Source: UBA4085 sp964556755 (GTDB lineage Bacteria; Acidobacteriota; Aminicenantia; Aminicenantales; UBA4085). From it: DNA of 64,000 nucleotides. The translations under genes were made by a program, and so were the position numbers. Position 1 is the first letter of the stretch. Every line of letters starts with the position of its first letter. The notes under the pieces are model-generated. The model was not told the origin of the DNA, made no database searches, and saw only the letters and a list, made by a program, of their open reading frames with translations. The stretch is from the NCBI GenBank assembly GCA_964556755.1, contig CAZKXI010000005.1, forward strand, positions 62,001 through 126,000, written 5' to 3'. Below are positions 16,168 through 25,268 of the stretch, one piece after another.

Positions 16168-18042
16168 TTGAGATCTCGCGGCCTTCGTCTCGGCCCTCCC
16201 GGGCTTGTCGCCGCGGCCTTCGTCGCCTCTCTCCTCGCAGCGCCCGCCCCCGCGCTCCCGGGCGGCCCGGACGCCTCGCCCGGCTCGCGTCTCTCCGTCA
16301 AGCCCTACCGCATTCTGCTGGTCATCGGGGACCAATGGAAAGATCCCCGCGGCGAGCTGATCGCCGAGGGGGGCGAGTTCCAGGACCTGGTCACCCTGCT
16401 GAAGTCCTGGGGCGTGCCCTTCGACGTCGCCCGCCTCGATCGAGAGAGGCTGGGCCCCGGCCGCTTCCTGGACGCCGCCGGCCGCCCGCGCTACGGAGCC
16501 ATCCTCTGGGACGCCGATCCGGCCGGGGCGATCCTGCCGCAGGACTATGGCGCTTTGGACCAAGCCGTGCGCCGTCACCGCATCAGCCTCGTCGCCCTGG
16601 CCGATCGGATCAAGGAGCCGGTGATCCAGGGCCTCCTCGGCGTCCGCTACCGGGCTTTCCACCCCCATAGCTCCGACCTCAGGATCGCGGGGCCTCATTT
16701 CCTGACCCGCGGCCTCCCCGATCCGCTGGACGCGGGCGACCTGCCGGCCGCCTTCAAGGGCCGAGTCCAGGTTGACGTCGAGGGCGCCGAGGTCCTGGTC
16801 CGCCAAGGGGATTGGCCGCAGGCGACGATCAGGACGCTGGACGCGGAGACGCGGGCCATCTGGATCGGCGGCGATCCGGCCCGCATGCTCTCCTACCAGC
16901 CCGTCAGGACGCTGCTGAAGCGGGCCTTGACCGAGGCCATCGGCTTTGCCCTGGTCAAGAGCTGGACGGACCGGATCATCCTGGTCATGGACGATCTGGG
17001 CGGCGCCCAGAACGCCTGGCTGGAGCATTGGCACTATCCGGCGCTGACCGCGGACCAAGTCCGTCGCTACATCTTGGATCCCCTTCGGACCCATCGAGCC
17101 GTGCTGGTCGTCAATGCCGTGCCGGGCTTCGTGGACGACGCGACGCGAAGCGTCATCCCGGCCTGGGGCCCCCCCTTCGTCGACGGCTTCGGGACGCGGC
17201 AGGACTACCGCTCGATGAAGGCGGGCCTGGACGAGGGCGTGGCCGCCGGCCTGATCGAGATCCAAAGCCACGGCCTGACTCACATGCAGCCCGACCTGGA
17301 CTCGCCGCCGGGCCCCTGGTGGGGAACGCCTTTGGACGGCGAACGGGCCGAGGTCGGCTGGTACAGGGAGTTCTTCGACACCCGCCGGAACGCGGAGATC
17401 CCGGCCGAGGTCCAGAGCGCCCGTCTGGCCAAGTCGATCGTGTGGCTGAGGGAGCAATTCGAGGTGGAGCCTCTGGCTTTTGCGGCCGGCGGGAACGCGG
17501 TCTCCACGTCCTGGGCCAACAACACCTTCCGCCTGGCGGCCCGGGCCGGCTTCGGATGGTATGGCGGCTACCTGGGCGAGGACTTCGCCATCCAGGGCAA
17601 CGCCAACGGATCAGCCCCTTTCGGCGGCACGGAAGACGTGCCGCTAATTCTGCCGGCTCCGCCCGACGGCCACGACCGGGGGGTGGCCTTGCGGCCGGAA
17701 GGCTTCGCCGAAGTCTTCGACGCCTACCCCAAAGCCCGATTCATCGGTCTCAACGAGTACATCGCCTATATTCACGCCGACATCCGGCCGCTCCCGGATG
17801 GCTTCGGGCTGGAGGTGGCCGGGCACCCGCGCTTCGGCCGCCGCTTCGCGACCCATCCGGCCGCCTGGGACCTCCACCTCTCGGACTGGCTCATCGAGCG
17901 GATGGCCGGCCGGAGCTGGACGTTGGATGTGGATGGCCGGGCCCGGGATTTTCGGCCGGCCGAATGGACGACGGTCGAGCTGCCGCCCGGCCGGGCCGGC
18001 CATACCATCAAGATCGCTCCAAGCCAAGGGAGAAAGCCATGA
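16168..18042 (+). CDS. Secreted NodB/polysaccharide-deacetylase-like protein, function unproven
   Basis: A 624-residue protein with an N-terminal signal region (about residues 10-30, Ala-rich), then a flavodoxin/glutaminase-like first half (KPYRILLVIGDQW ... GAILWDADPAG) and a NodB-like second half. The second half has IILVMDDLGG with Asp275-Asp276 and SHGLTHMQPD with His368 and His372, the DD and HxxxH pattern of carbohydrate esterase family 4-like metal sites. Related large secreted proteins act on glycans, but the substrate is unknown. TTG at 16168 was chosen because GGGAGGGAAGG precedes it; an in-frame TTG at 16129 lacks such a site. The stop overlaps the next gene start by four bases (ATGA), coupling it to a membrane acyltransferase. 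Confidence 0.6.
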   Translation: MRSRGLRLGPPGLVAAAFVASLLAAPAPALPGGPDASPGSRLSVKPYRILLVIGDQWKDPRGELIAEGGEFQDLVTLLKSWGVPFDVARLDRERLGPGRFLDAAGRPRYGAILWDADPAGAILPQDYGALDQAVRRHRISLVALADRIKEPVIQGLLGVRYRAFHPHSSDLRIAGPHFLTRGLPDPLDAGDLPAAFKGRVQVDVEGAEVLVRQGDWPQATIRTLDAETRAIWIGGDPARMLSYQPVRTLLKRALTEAIGFALVKSWTDRIILVMDDLGGAQNAWLEHWHYPALTADQVRRYILDPLRTHRAVLVVNAVPGFVDDATRSVIPAWGPPFVDGFGTRQDYRSMKAGLDEGVAAGLIEIQSHGLTHMQPDLDSPPGPWWGTPLDGERAEVGWYREFFDTRRNAEIPAEVQSARLAKSIVWLREQFEVEPLAFAAGGNAVSTSWANNTFRLAARAGFGWYGGYLGEDFAIQGNANGSAPFGGTEDVPLILPAPPDGHDRGVALRPEGFAEVFDAYPKARFIGLNEYIAYIHADIRPLPDGFGLEVAGHPRFGRRFATHPAAWDLHLSDWLIERMAGRSWTLDVDGRARDFRPAEWTTVELPPGRAGHTIKIAPSQGRKP

Positions 18043-19151
18043 ATGAGAACGCCGCCCGGGCCGACGAGTTCAAGGACCGCCTCTTCTCGCTCGACTTCTT
18101 TCGCGGGCTGACCATGTTCCTTCTGATCGGGGAGAGCACCCACGTCTACGCCCACCTGGTCGATCCGGCCCTGAAGGGGACCTTCCTCTTCGCCCTCGGC
18201 ACCCAGTTCGACCACCATCCCTGGGCCGGGCTGCGCTTCTGGGACCTCGTCCAGCCGTTCTTCATGTTCATCGTCGGGGCGGCCATGGCCCTCTCGACGG
18301 CCAAGAGAGAGAAGCGGGGGGACGGACGGGCCCTCATCACCCGGCATGTCGTCAAGAGGGCTTTTCTCCTCCTCCTGATCGGCTGGGCCCTCTACTGCAT
18401 CGAGCCGGGCCGCATCACCTTCCGCTTCCAGAACGTCCTGGCCCAGCTGTCGGTGACGATCCTCATCGCCTATCTCCTGATGCGCCGGCCGGTCAAGGTC
18501 CAGCTCCTCTGGAGCTTCGCCTTCATCCTGGCCACGGAGGTCATCTATCGGACCTTCTGGGTGCCGGGCTTCAACCAGCCCTTCGTCCCCGACCATAACT
18601 TCGGGGCTTGGTTTGACATGCTGATCTCCGGCGAGCTCTCGGCCGGGCACTGGGTCTCCTTCAACGCCCTGCCGACGGCCGCTCATACCGTCTGGGGCGT
18701 CCTGGCCGCCCAGTGGCTGATGGGCCCCAAGCCGGCCCGCTGCAAGGTCCGGCGGCTGGCCGTCTTCGGCGCCCTCGGCGTCGCGGCCGGCTTCGGCCTG
18801 ACCGCGGTGACCCCGATGATCAAGCGGATCTGCACCAGCTCCTTCGTCGTCGCCTCGGGCGGCTTCTGCCTGTTGATGATGGCCCTCTGCTACTGGGCTT
18901 TCGACGTCAAGAAGGTCCGCCGAGGGATCGTCTTCTTCAACATCGTGGGGGTCAACTGCCTGGCCATCTACATCTTCACCCAGACCGGGGCCACGGAGTG
19001 GCTCAAGCACCTGGCCCGGCCCTTCACCCAGCTTCTCTTCGGCTGGGCCGGCCGGCTGCCGGCGGAATTCGCCCTGAGCCTGGCCGCCTGGGCCATGCTC
19101 TGGTCGATCTGCCTGTGGCTCTACCGCCGGAAGATCCTGATCAAGATCTAG
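18039..19151 (+). CDS. DUF5009 / heparan-N-acetyltransferase-like integral membrane acyltransferase
   Basis: A 370-residue polytopic membrane protein with roughly ten hydrophobic segments. The N-terminus has LFSLDFFRGLTMFLLIGEST, the RG-x-T motif of the COG4299/DUF5009 family related to heparan-alpha-glucosaminide N-acetyltransferase, followed by RFWDLVQPFFMFIVGAAMA. Members are thought to move acetyl groups across the membrane onto extracytoplasmic sugars. It overlaps the deacetylase-like gene by four bases, so a matched acetylation/deacetylation pair acting on one surface or imported glycan is an attractive inference. Its 3' end is followed by repeat element B. Confidence 0.82.
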   Translation: MNENAARADEFKDRLFSLDFFRGLTMFLLIGESTHVYAHLVDPALKGTFLFALGTQFDHHPWAGLRFWDLVQPFFMFIVGAAMALSTAKREKRGDGRALITRHVVKRAFLLLLIGWALYCIEPGRITFRFQNVLAQLSVTILIAYLLMRRPVKVQLLWSFAFILATEVIYRTFWVPGFNQPFVPDHNFGAWFDMLISGELSAGHWVSFNALPTAAHTVWGVLAAQWLMGPKPARCKVRRLAVFGALGVAAGFGLTAVTPMIKRICTSSFVVASGGFCLLMMALCYWAFDVKKVRRGIVFFNIVGVNCLAIYIFTQTGATEWLKHLARPFTQLLFGWAGRLPAEFALSLAAWAMLWSICLWLYRRKILIKI

Positions 19152-19412
19152 GTACATCGCCCGATTCCGGTAATCGGGTTCCGGGGTACCGGCCCGGCGA
19201 CGCCCTGCGCGTCCTCGATGAGACGGATGCTTCGTCTGTCTCCGCGAGGGCTGCTTGGTTGAGCCTGCTCCCGAGACTTGATCGGGCCATGGAGTCCTGG
19301 CGGGATGTTGTAGGGGGCTTTCCACCTAGGGAGCGGCGACACGGGCTCAACCGGCGCTTCTCCGCCGTTGGCCGGTACCCCGGTCCCCTATGATTACCGG
19401 AATCGGGCGAAG
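19152..19412. repeat. Inverted-repeat element B (convergent junction)
   Basis: This element fills most of the 288-bp gap between convergent genes. The left arm is built from 19159-19175 and 19181-19194; their exact reverse complements are 19392-19408 and 19370-19383, giving 31 perfectly paired bases. An inner stem pairs GGTTGAGCC (19257-19265) with GGCTCAACC (19344-19352). The interior at 19211-19265 matches, in reverse orientation, part of element G. No open reading frame is credible inside it. Confidence 0.85.
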
Positions 19413-19439
19413 AACCGAACTCGGGTGGTTCCGGCGGCG

Positions 19440-21200
19440 CTATCTCAGACCGGCGGCGACGCGCCTGTAGCCCTCGGCGTTGGGGTGCAGGCCGTCGACG
19501 AACAGCGCCTCGTCGATCGTCCCGCCCCGGCCCAAGAGAGCCCGGCCGGGATCCGCGTAGCGGACGCCCATCTCCTTGGCCAGGCGGGCATAGCCCCGGT
19601 TGAGGCCCCGGACCCGTTTCTCCAGGCCCCGGCGCGGATAGAGGCCGAGGAGGAGGACGTCGGCCCGCGGCTGCCGGGCCCGCACGGCCTCCAGGAGCCG
19701 CCTCATCCCGGCCAGGATGACGATGTCCGAGTCCCGAGACAGATTGTTGGTCCCGATGGAGATCAAGACCTTCTCGGCCTCGTACCCGTCGAGCTCGTCG
19801 TGATAGACCCGATAGAGGACGTTCTCGATGAGATCCCAGCCGAAGCCGAGGTTGCGGGTCCCCCAGCCGGCCAGGCGCCCGGCCCAGGAGTCCTCGCCCC
19901 GGTGGAGCGGGTGGGCCGGCTCCCCGCCCCAATAGTGGGTGATGGAGTCGCCCAGGAAGACCGTCCTGGGCGCGCTCTCGGCGTTCATCCGCAGGATCTC
20001 CTGGTGGCGGGCCTCCCAGTCGTAGAGACCGGGCTCCCGGTATTGCGTGGCCGGAATTGCCGAAGGCTCGGGCCCGGCCGGCTGGGCCAGGATGGCGCGG
20101 AGGGCCTTCTCGTAGGCCGCGGCATAGGCCGCCATGCCCCGGTCCGACGGGTGGGTGCCGTCGACCATGTCATCCAGGCCGAGCCCGATCTCCTCCCGGG
20201 TCAAGAGGTAGAGGCCGGGCACGCCTTCCCGGCGCAGATCCTCGAAGGCCCGGTGCTGGACGAGATTGACGTCCAGCGGGTCTTGTCTCCGGGCCGCGAC
20301 GATCGATCCGTCCGAATAGCCGGCGTGGTCGGCCAGCAGGATGGGGACATTCGGCCGGGCCCGGCGCAGGCCGCGCACCGCCCCCTTGATGCGGCGGCCC
20401 ACCTCCTCCCGGGGAAAGTCGGAAGCGTTCCAGAGATTGGGCAGGCAGTCCAGGACGAATGCGGCCGCGTCGATCTCGCCGATCAGGTCGAGAAGAGCGG
20501 GCTCGAGCTGGCCGTTCCCGGAGAAGCCCAGATTGACCAGCGGGCGGTCGAGGGCCCGGCCGAGGATGGCCGTCCAGGCCATGCCCGGCCGCGAAGCGCA
20601 GGCGCCGTGGGCGATGCTGGTGCCGTAGACGACGATCGGTTTCTCCCGGCGGGCCGGGAGGACCGACCAGGCGGCCCCTTCCTCGACGCCGATTCTCAGA
20701 TCGGTCATGGCGTTGTAGAGCGGGAGGTAGAGACGGTATTCGCGGCCCATCTTATGGTAGCGGTCGTGGGGCTCCAACCCGTCGAATCGGTAGAGGACCG
20801 TGTCTCCGAAGGCATAGCGGCCCTTGGCCCAGAGCCATCGCCCGTCGGCGTCCTTGGCGTAGAGGTCGACGCCGCTGACGCCGGTGGCGGGCATGTGCGG
20901 CATGGCGGCCGGGCCCTCCACTCGGTAGCGGACGTGGATGGACGGGGAGTCGGTCCGGAACCTGACGACAAGGCCGGCCGAATGGCGGGACAGGCTCCAG
21001 ACTTCGGGACGGACGGACGCCTTGGCCCGATCGGGAAGCCGGGTGAAAGGGACGGACTGTCCGGGCCAAGCTTGGCCCTCGACGACGACCGCTGAGCCGG
21101 AGACCGGGTCGCGCCAGGAAAGACGCGGCTCGACCTGGGCGTAAGAGAGATGGGGCAAGGCGACGAGGATGGCAAGGAGGGGGAGCTTCGCGGGGCGCAT
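19440..21200 (-). CDS. Secreted two-domain SGNH/GDSL esterase
   Basis: A 586-residue exported protein with a signal peptide (about residues 1-21, ending LSYAQ). Three modules follow: a GxDLY-type N-terminal domain (GVSGVDLYAKDADG), a first SGNH-like domain (VVYGTSIAHG, NLGFSGNGQ, VDGTHPSDRG) and a second classical GDSL domain (TVFLGDSITHYWGG, SIGTNNLSRDS, VDGLHPNAEG). Each SGNH module has a candidate nucleophile Ser and a C-terminal DxxH. Such enzymes commonly deacetylate plant or bacterial polysaccharides; the substrate is unknown. ATG at 21200 is preceded by a TATACT -10-like box (21209-21214). Confidence 0.85.
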   Translation of the reverse strand: MRPAKLPLLAILVALPHLSYAQVEPRLSWRDPVSGSAVVVEGQAWPGQSVPFTRLPDRAKASVRPEVWSLSRHSAGLVVRFRTDSPSIHVRYRVEGPAAMPHMPATGVSGVDLYAKDADGRWLWAKGRYAFGDTVLYRFDGLEPHDRYHKMGREYRLYLPLYNAMTDLRIGVEEGAAWSVLPARREKPIVVYGTSIAHGACASRPGMAWTAILGRALDRPLVNLGFSGNGQLEPALLDLIGEIDAAAFVLDCLPNLWNASDFPREEVGRRIKGAVRGLRRARPNVPILLADHAGYSDGSIVAARRQDPLDVNLVQHRAFEDLRREGVPGLYLLTREEIGLGLDDMVDGTHPSDRGMAAYAAAYEKALRAILAQPAGPEPSAIPATQYREPGLYDWEARHQEILRMNAESAPRTVFLGDSITHYWGGEPAHPLHRGEDSWAGRLAGWGTRNLGFGWDLIENVLYRVYHDELDGYEAEKVLISIGTNNLSRDSDIVILAGMRRLLEAVRARQPRADVLLLGLYPRRGLEKRVRGLNRGYARLAKEMGVRYADPGRALLGRGGTIDEALFVDGLHPNAEGYRRVAAGLR

Positions 21201-21312
21201 GGGGGGCCAGTATACGTCCGTTCGGGCGCGTCGTGTAGACCCCCCTCCGCTCCCCGGCGGTTGGGCTTCCGGCCTGCTCGGGATGAGGTCAATGAATATC
21301 CGAGACGCACGC

Positions 21313-24285
21313 CTAGGCCGGGCTGGATGAGGACGCCGCGGCCGGCGGGCGCCTGGCCGCCCGCGTGATCGTCTCGGCGGTCGCTCGGGCACGCCGCTCA
21401 TCGGTCTCCGACATCGCCACCCCGGCGTATCGGGCCTTGGAGAAAGCCTCTGTCAGAGGGATAAGGGCTGAGAGATCGGGGCGCTTTTCGACCACCGCCT
21501 TCGCCCAGTCCGCGGCGGTCTGCCCGGCTGGGCGAGGGAATCCGGACCGGGCCAGGCCGTCCAGGACTCGGTAGTAGAAATGCCGGCGGCGGGCCCTCCG
21601 CTCCTTCCTCCCTTCTCTCGCCCGGCGCCTCCAAGCCGCGGCGGCCAGCATGCCGGCGGCCGCCAGGAGTCCCGCCGCCCCGGCGGGCAGGAGCCAGGGC
21701 CCCAGTCCCGCGGCCAGCGACCGCAGCAGCGACATCCGGGTCTCGGGATCGTAGCCGACGACGTAGCGGTACCAGCGCGATTCGACGGCGCTGAAGCCGC
21801 GGCGGATGCGCCCCCACAGGCCGGCCAGAAGCGACGGCCCGGAGGCGCCCTCCGAATCGGCCGGCGTGGGATCGAAGGCGGTCCAGCCGCGCCCCGGGAG
21901 ATAGGCCTCGACCCAGGCGTGCGCGTCGCTCTGGCGGACGTCGAAGAAGCTCCCGAACTCGTTCCATTCCGAGGCCAGGAATCCGACGGCCAGCCGGCTG
22001 GGAATGTCCAGGCAGCGCAGCAGGAGGACCATGGTCGAGGCGAAGTACTCGCAATTGCCGGCCCTCGTCGTCCAGAGGAAGGCGTCCAAGTCCTGGCGGT
22101 TGTCGGACGCGGCCAGGGAGTAGGTCCCGCGGCGGCGCAGCCAGGACTCCACGGCGGCGGCCCGCGCGGCCGGAGTCACGGCCGCGCCGGCGGCTTGCCG
22201 GGCTTCCGCCCGCCAGCGCTCCGACAATCCGGCCGTGTCGAGAAAGCGGGTCTTCAGGATGCCGGAGTAGCCCTCGATGCCCTCGCCGAAGGCCGGGGCG
22301 TCGCCCGCGGCCCTGACGCGGTAGCGGATCGGAGCGCCGTAGAGGAAAGGGAACGAGACCGTGTCGCCGATGTCGAACGCGGCCGAGCGCGCTCCGGTCT
22401 CCAGCGCTCCGATGCCGCCGGCCGCGAAGACCGTCGAGCCGATCATCGGGTAGACCAGGAGCTCTTGAGTGACGGCGGGCCGGGCGGGATCGTAGCCCGG
22501 GAAGACGATCCGACCGTCGCGCGACCGCAGGCCCAGCAGCCCGCCGCGGGACTTGAGCAGGCGGCCGCCTTCCTTGACTTGGAAGTCCCCGCCGCCTCGG
22601 ATCCAGCGGCGTCCGGTGAAGCGGTCGAAGGAGCCGGCCCGTATCCGCAGGGCCTCCGGCCGGACGAAGCCCGGCGGCGGGTCCGGGAAGCCGACCTGCA
22701 TGGCTCGGGCCGGATTCTTGCGAAGGGGGCCGAAAAATCCCAGGTCGACCCGGTCGGCGAGGCCGGCAAACGAGCGGCGCGGGTCCTGCAGGCGGCTGAG
22801 TCCCGAGGCCGCCAGGAGCTGCTGCATGCCGGGGCTGTAAGCGCGCGGCAGGATGGCGAAGAGGAGGCCGGCCAGGAGGAAGGCCCGGCCGGCCAGGGGC
22901 GCCAGGGCCCGGCGCGCCCTCCGGGCCGGACGGGATCCGGCCTTGAGCCAATCGTCGAGCCAGGCGCCCGAGGCGGCGAAGAAAGCCGCCCCGAGGGGAA
23001 AGTACCAGATGTCCACCGCCTGGCTGGAGGACAGGACGAAGAGGAGGAACAGGCTCAGGAGGAGGCGGGACCGGATGGGTGGGGTCTTGGGCGACCAGAG
23101 GTAGGCCGCCGAGACATAGAGAAGGATGACGGCGGTCATGGGGACGAGGCCGAGGGACCGGAATCCGCCCAGGAATGCCAGCAGGAGCACGGCCAGGGCT
23201 CCCGCGTCGAAGATCCAGCGAGGGATCGGATGGCGGCCGCGCTTGTCGAAGGCCCAGCCGAGCGGCAGAAGGGCGAGGGCTGCGATCCATGGCCAAACGG
23301 CTGGAACAAGGTCCACCAGCCGCAGCGAGGCGATGGCGGCTCCGGCGGTCAGATAGAGGGGCAAGGACGGGCGGGGAGGGCTTCCCGCCCTCGGCTTCGC
23401 GACCTGGGCCTGCGGCGCCGCCTCCCGAATCCTCTTGCCCTCCCCGAGCAGGGCCAGGGCCTGGAGGATCGTCTGAAGGTGGAGGAGCCCGCGGCCGTGG
23501 CCGATCGTCCCTTCCGGCGTTTCCAGAGCCACTTCGGCCCCGTCGTCGATGAAGAAGCGGGCCAGGGAAGCGGCCTCGCTGATCCTCTCCTCGGTCCCCG
23601 GCCCGGGCGCGCCATCAGCCGTGATCGTGACCCGGCGGCCGGCGGCCTGATCGTACTCCAGGACCAGGGGCTTCCCGGTCCGGGCCGTCAGCTTCCAGTG
23701 GATCAAGCGCGCGTCCTCGGCCGGGTCGTAATCCCGCACGCCCCGCAGCTCGTCCCCGCGGCCGCGGCAGGGCCGAGGCGCCGAGTCCTGGCGGGCGGAC
23801 GGGCCGTGCGGCCGGCTTTGGATCTCGAAGAGCCGGGGCAGGACCGTGATGACGGCCTCGCGAAGCTTCCGGTGCCGCTTGAACAAGCCCAAAGGGTGGG
23901 ACGTCTCGAGGGCCAAATCGCAAGCCCGGACCTTCCCGCGCAGCTTGAAGGTATGGGGCAGCTCGGCCCGGGCCGCGCCGCGTCCGGGAATCCACGGCAG
24001 CTCGGCTCGGCCACCGGGGCCCGTGATAGCCAGATGACGCCGCGGCCGGCGGCGCGGGTTGCGGACCTCGACTTCCAGGCGGCATGCCGCATCGAGGAAG
24101 ATCTGCTCGGGGAATTCGAGCGTCACCACGAGGCCGCCGATGCCGGTCTCCATGGCCGCCGCGGCCAGGGCCGCCATCAGCCCGGCCGCGATGAGGTAGA
24201 GCAGATTGTTGCCGCCGACCAGGCCGCCGAAGGCGGTGCCGGCGGCGGCGGCCAGGACCGACAGGCCGAGGCGCGTCCAACGCAT
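21313..24285 (-). CDS. Fused DUF58 and TgpA-type transglutaminase membrane protein
   Basis: A 990-residue fusion. Residues 1-45 carry two hydrophobic segments and residues 50-300 form a DUF58 domain (RGRGDELRGVRDYDPAEDARLIHWKLTAR, with the typical RxYxPGD-RxIxW-like signature; only its core letters are quoted here). A multi-helix membrane segment follows (about 310-490), then an extracytoplasmic region with a transglutaminase core: Cys745 in GNCEYFAS, His789 in SDAHAWVEAY and Asp805 in AFDPTPAD. The 44- and 16-residue spacings match Pseudomonas TgpA. A last membrane helix lies near 850-875. DUF58 and TgpA are usually separate adjacent genes. The MoxR ATPase gene precedes it by 9 bp. Confidence 0.9.
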   Translation of the reverse strand: MRWTRLGLSVLAAAAGTAFGGLVGGNNLLYLIAAGLMAALAAAAMETGIGGLVVTLEFPEQIFLDAACRLEVEVRNPRRRPRRHLAITGPGGRAELPWIPGRGAARAELPHTFKLRGKVRACDLALETSHPLGLFKRHRKLREAVITVLPRLFEIQSRPHGPSARQDSAPRPCRGRGDELRGVRDYDPAEDARLIHWKLTARTGKPLVLEYDQAAGRRVTITADGAPGPGTEERISEAASLARFFIDDGAEVALETPEGTIGHGRGLLHLQTILQALALLGEGKRIREAAPQAQVAKPRAGSPPRPSLPLYLTAGAAIASLRLVDLVPAVWPWIAALALLPLGWAFDKRGRHPIPRWIFDAGALAVLLLAFLGGFRSLGLVPMTAVILLYVSAAYLWSPKTPPIRSRLLLSLFLLFVLSSSQAVDIWYFPLGAAFFAASGAWLDDWLKAGSRPARRARRALAPLAGRAFLLAGLLFAILPRAYSPGMQQLLAASGLSRLQDPRRSFAGLADRVDLGFFGPLRKNPARAMQVGFPDPPPGFVRPEALRIRAGSFDRFTGRRWIRGGGDFQVKEGGRLLKSRGGLLGLRSRDGRIVFPGYDPARPAVTQELLVYPMIGSTVFAAGGIGALETGARSAAFDIGDTVSFPFLYGAPIRYRVRAAGDAPAFGEGIEGYSGILKTRFLDTAGLSERWRAEARQAAGAAVTPAARAAAVESWLRRRGTYSLAASDNRQDLDAFLWTTRAGNCEYFASTMVLLLRCLDIPSRLAVGFLASEWNEFGSFFDVRQSDAHAWVEAYLPGRGWTAFDPTPADSEGASGPSLLAGLWGRIRRGFSAVESRWYRYVVGYDPETRMSLLRSLAAGLGPWLLPAGAAGLLAAAGMLAAAAWRRRAREGRKERRARRRHFYYRVLDGLARSGFPRPAGQTAADWAKAVVEKRPDLSALIPLTEAFSKARYAGVAMSETDERRARATAETITRAARRPPAAASSSSPA

Positions 24286-24294
24286 GGGCGCGGC

Positions 24295-25230
24295 CTAGAC
24301 CGGCACGGGGACGCGGCCCAGGAGATCCTCGATCTCCGCGTCCGACTCGTGGATGCGGACCAGGCCGTAGGAGGGAGAGTCGATGACGATCCGGTGGGCC
24401 AGGACCGGCACCGCGACCGCCTGGACATCCTCCGGCCGGATATGGTCGCGTCCCCAAGTCAGGGCTTGGGCTTGGGCCGCCCGGCGCAGAAGCAGGGCGC
24501 CGCGCGGGCTGGCTCCGAGCCTGAGGCGCGGATTGTCGCGGGTGCCCCGGACCAAGTCGAGGATGTAATCGAGAAGGCACGGGGCGACCCGGACATCTTC
24601 CACCCGTGCCTGCAGCGCGAGGACTTCGGCCGCCGAAAGGACCGGCTCCAGAGCCTGAGCCCGCTCGTAGGGATCGGATCCGCGGATGATCGCGGCCTCG
24701 TCGCCGCGGCTGGGGTAGCCGATCTTCAGGCGCAGCAGGAAGCGGTCGAGCTGGGCTTCGGGCAGGGGGAAGGTGCCGTGGTATTCGATCGGATTCTGGG
24801 TGGCGATGATCATGAAGGGCGAGGGCAGGGGCCGGGCGGCCCCGTCCACGGACACCCTCAGGTCGCTCATGGCCTCCAGCAGCGCGCTCTGGGTCTTGGG
24901 CGTGGTCCGGTTGATCTCGTCGGCCAGGATGATCTGGTGGAAGATCGGGCCGGGCTTGAAGTCGAAGGCGGCCGTCCGGGCGTCATAGACCGAGAGGCCG
25001 AGGATGTCCGAGGGCAGGAGGTCGTTGGTGAACTGGATCCTCTTGAAGGAGGCGGCGATGGAGCGGGCCAGGGCCACTCCGAGCAGCGTCTTGCCGATGC
25101 CGGGGACGTCCTCGATGAGCAAGTGGCCCCGGGCCAGCAAGGCCGTCACGGCCAGCCGCACGGTCGGCTCGCCGCCGACGAAGACGCTCCGGATCCGGTC
25201 GATCAGGGCTTGGATCGAAGGCTCGGGCAT
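24295..25230 (-). CDS. MoxR family AAA+ ATPase
   Basis: A 311-residue AAA+ ATPase. The Walker A is EDVPGIGKTLL (Lys47), the Walker B IILADEINRT, and the sensor region IATQNPIEYHGTFPLPEAQLDRF is diagnostic for MoxR. MoxR proteins act as chaperone-like ATPases for neighbouring DUF58/VWA proteins; the DUF58-transglutaminase fusion 9 bp downstream is the likely client. A near-consensus promoter lies inside the end of the preceding gene and puts the transcript start only a few bases before the ATG. Confidence 0.94.
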   Translation of the reverse strand: MPEPSIQALIDRIRSVFVGGEPTVRLAVTALLARGHLLIEDVPGIGKTLLGVALARSIAASFKRIQFTNDLLPSDILGLSVYDARTAAFDFKPGPIFHQIILADEINRTTPKTQSALLEAMSDLRVSVDGAARPLPSPFMIIATQNPIEYHGTFPLPEAQLDRFLLRLKIGYPSRGDEAAIIRGSDPYERAQALEPVLSAAEVLALQARVEDVRVAPCLLDYILDLVRGTRDNPRLRLGASPRGALLLRRAAQAQALTWGRDHIRPEDVQAVAVPVLAHRIVIDSPSYGLVRIHESDAEIEDLLGRVPVPV

Positions 25231-25239
25231 GATGGGCCG

Positions 25240-25268
25240 ATTATAAGGGAGTCGGCATCCGTCCTCAA
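25240..25268 (-). promoter_or_regulatory. Promoter of the MoxR / DUF58-transglutaminase pair
   Basis: TTGAGG (complement of 25263-25268), 17-bp spacer, TATAAT (complement of 25240-25245). It overlaps the stop codon of the upstream gene, and the expected start is about 3 nt before the ATG at 25230. Confidence 0.75.
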
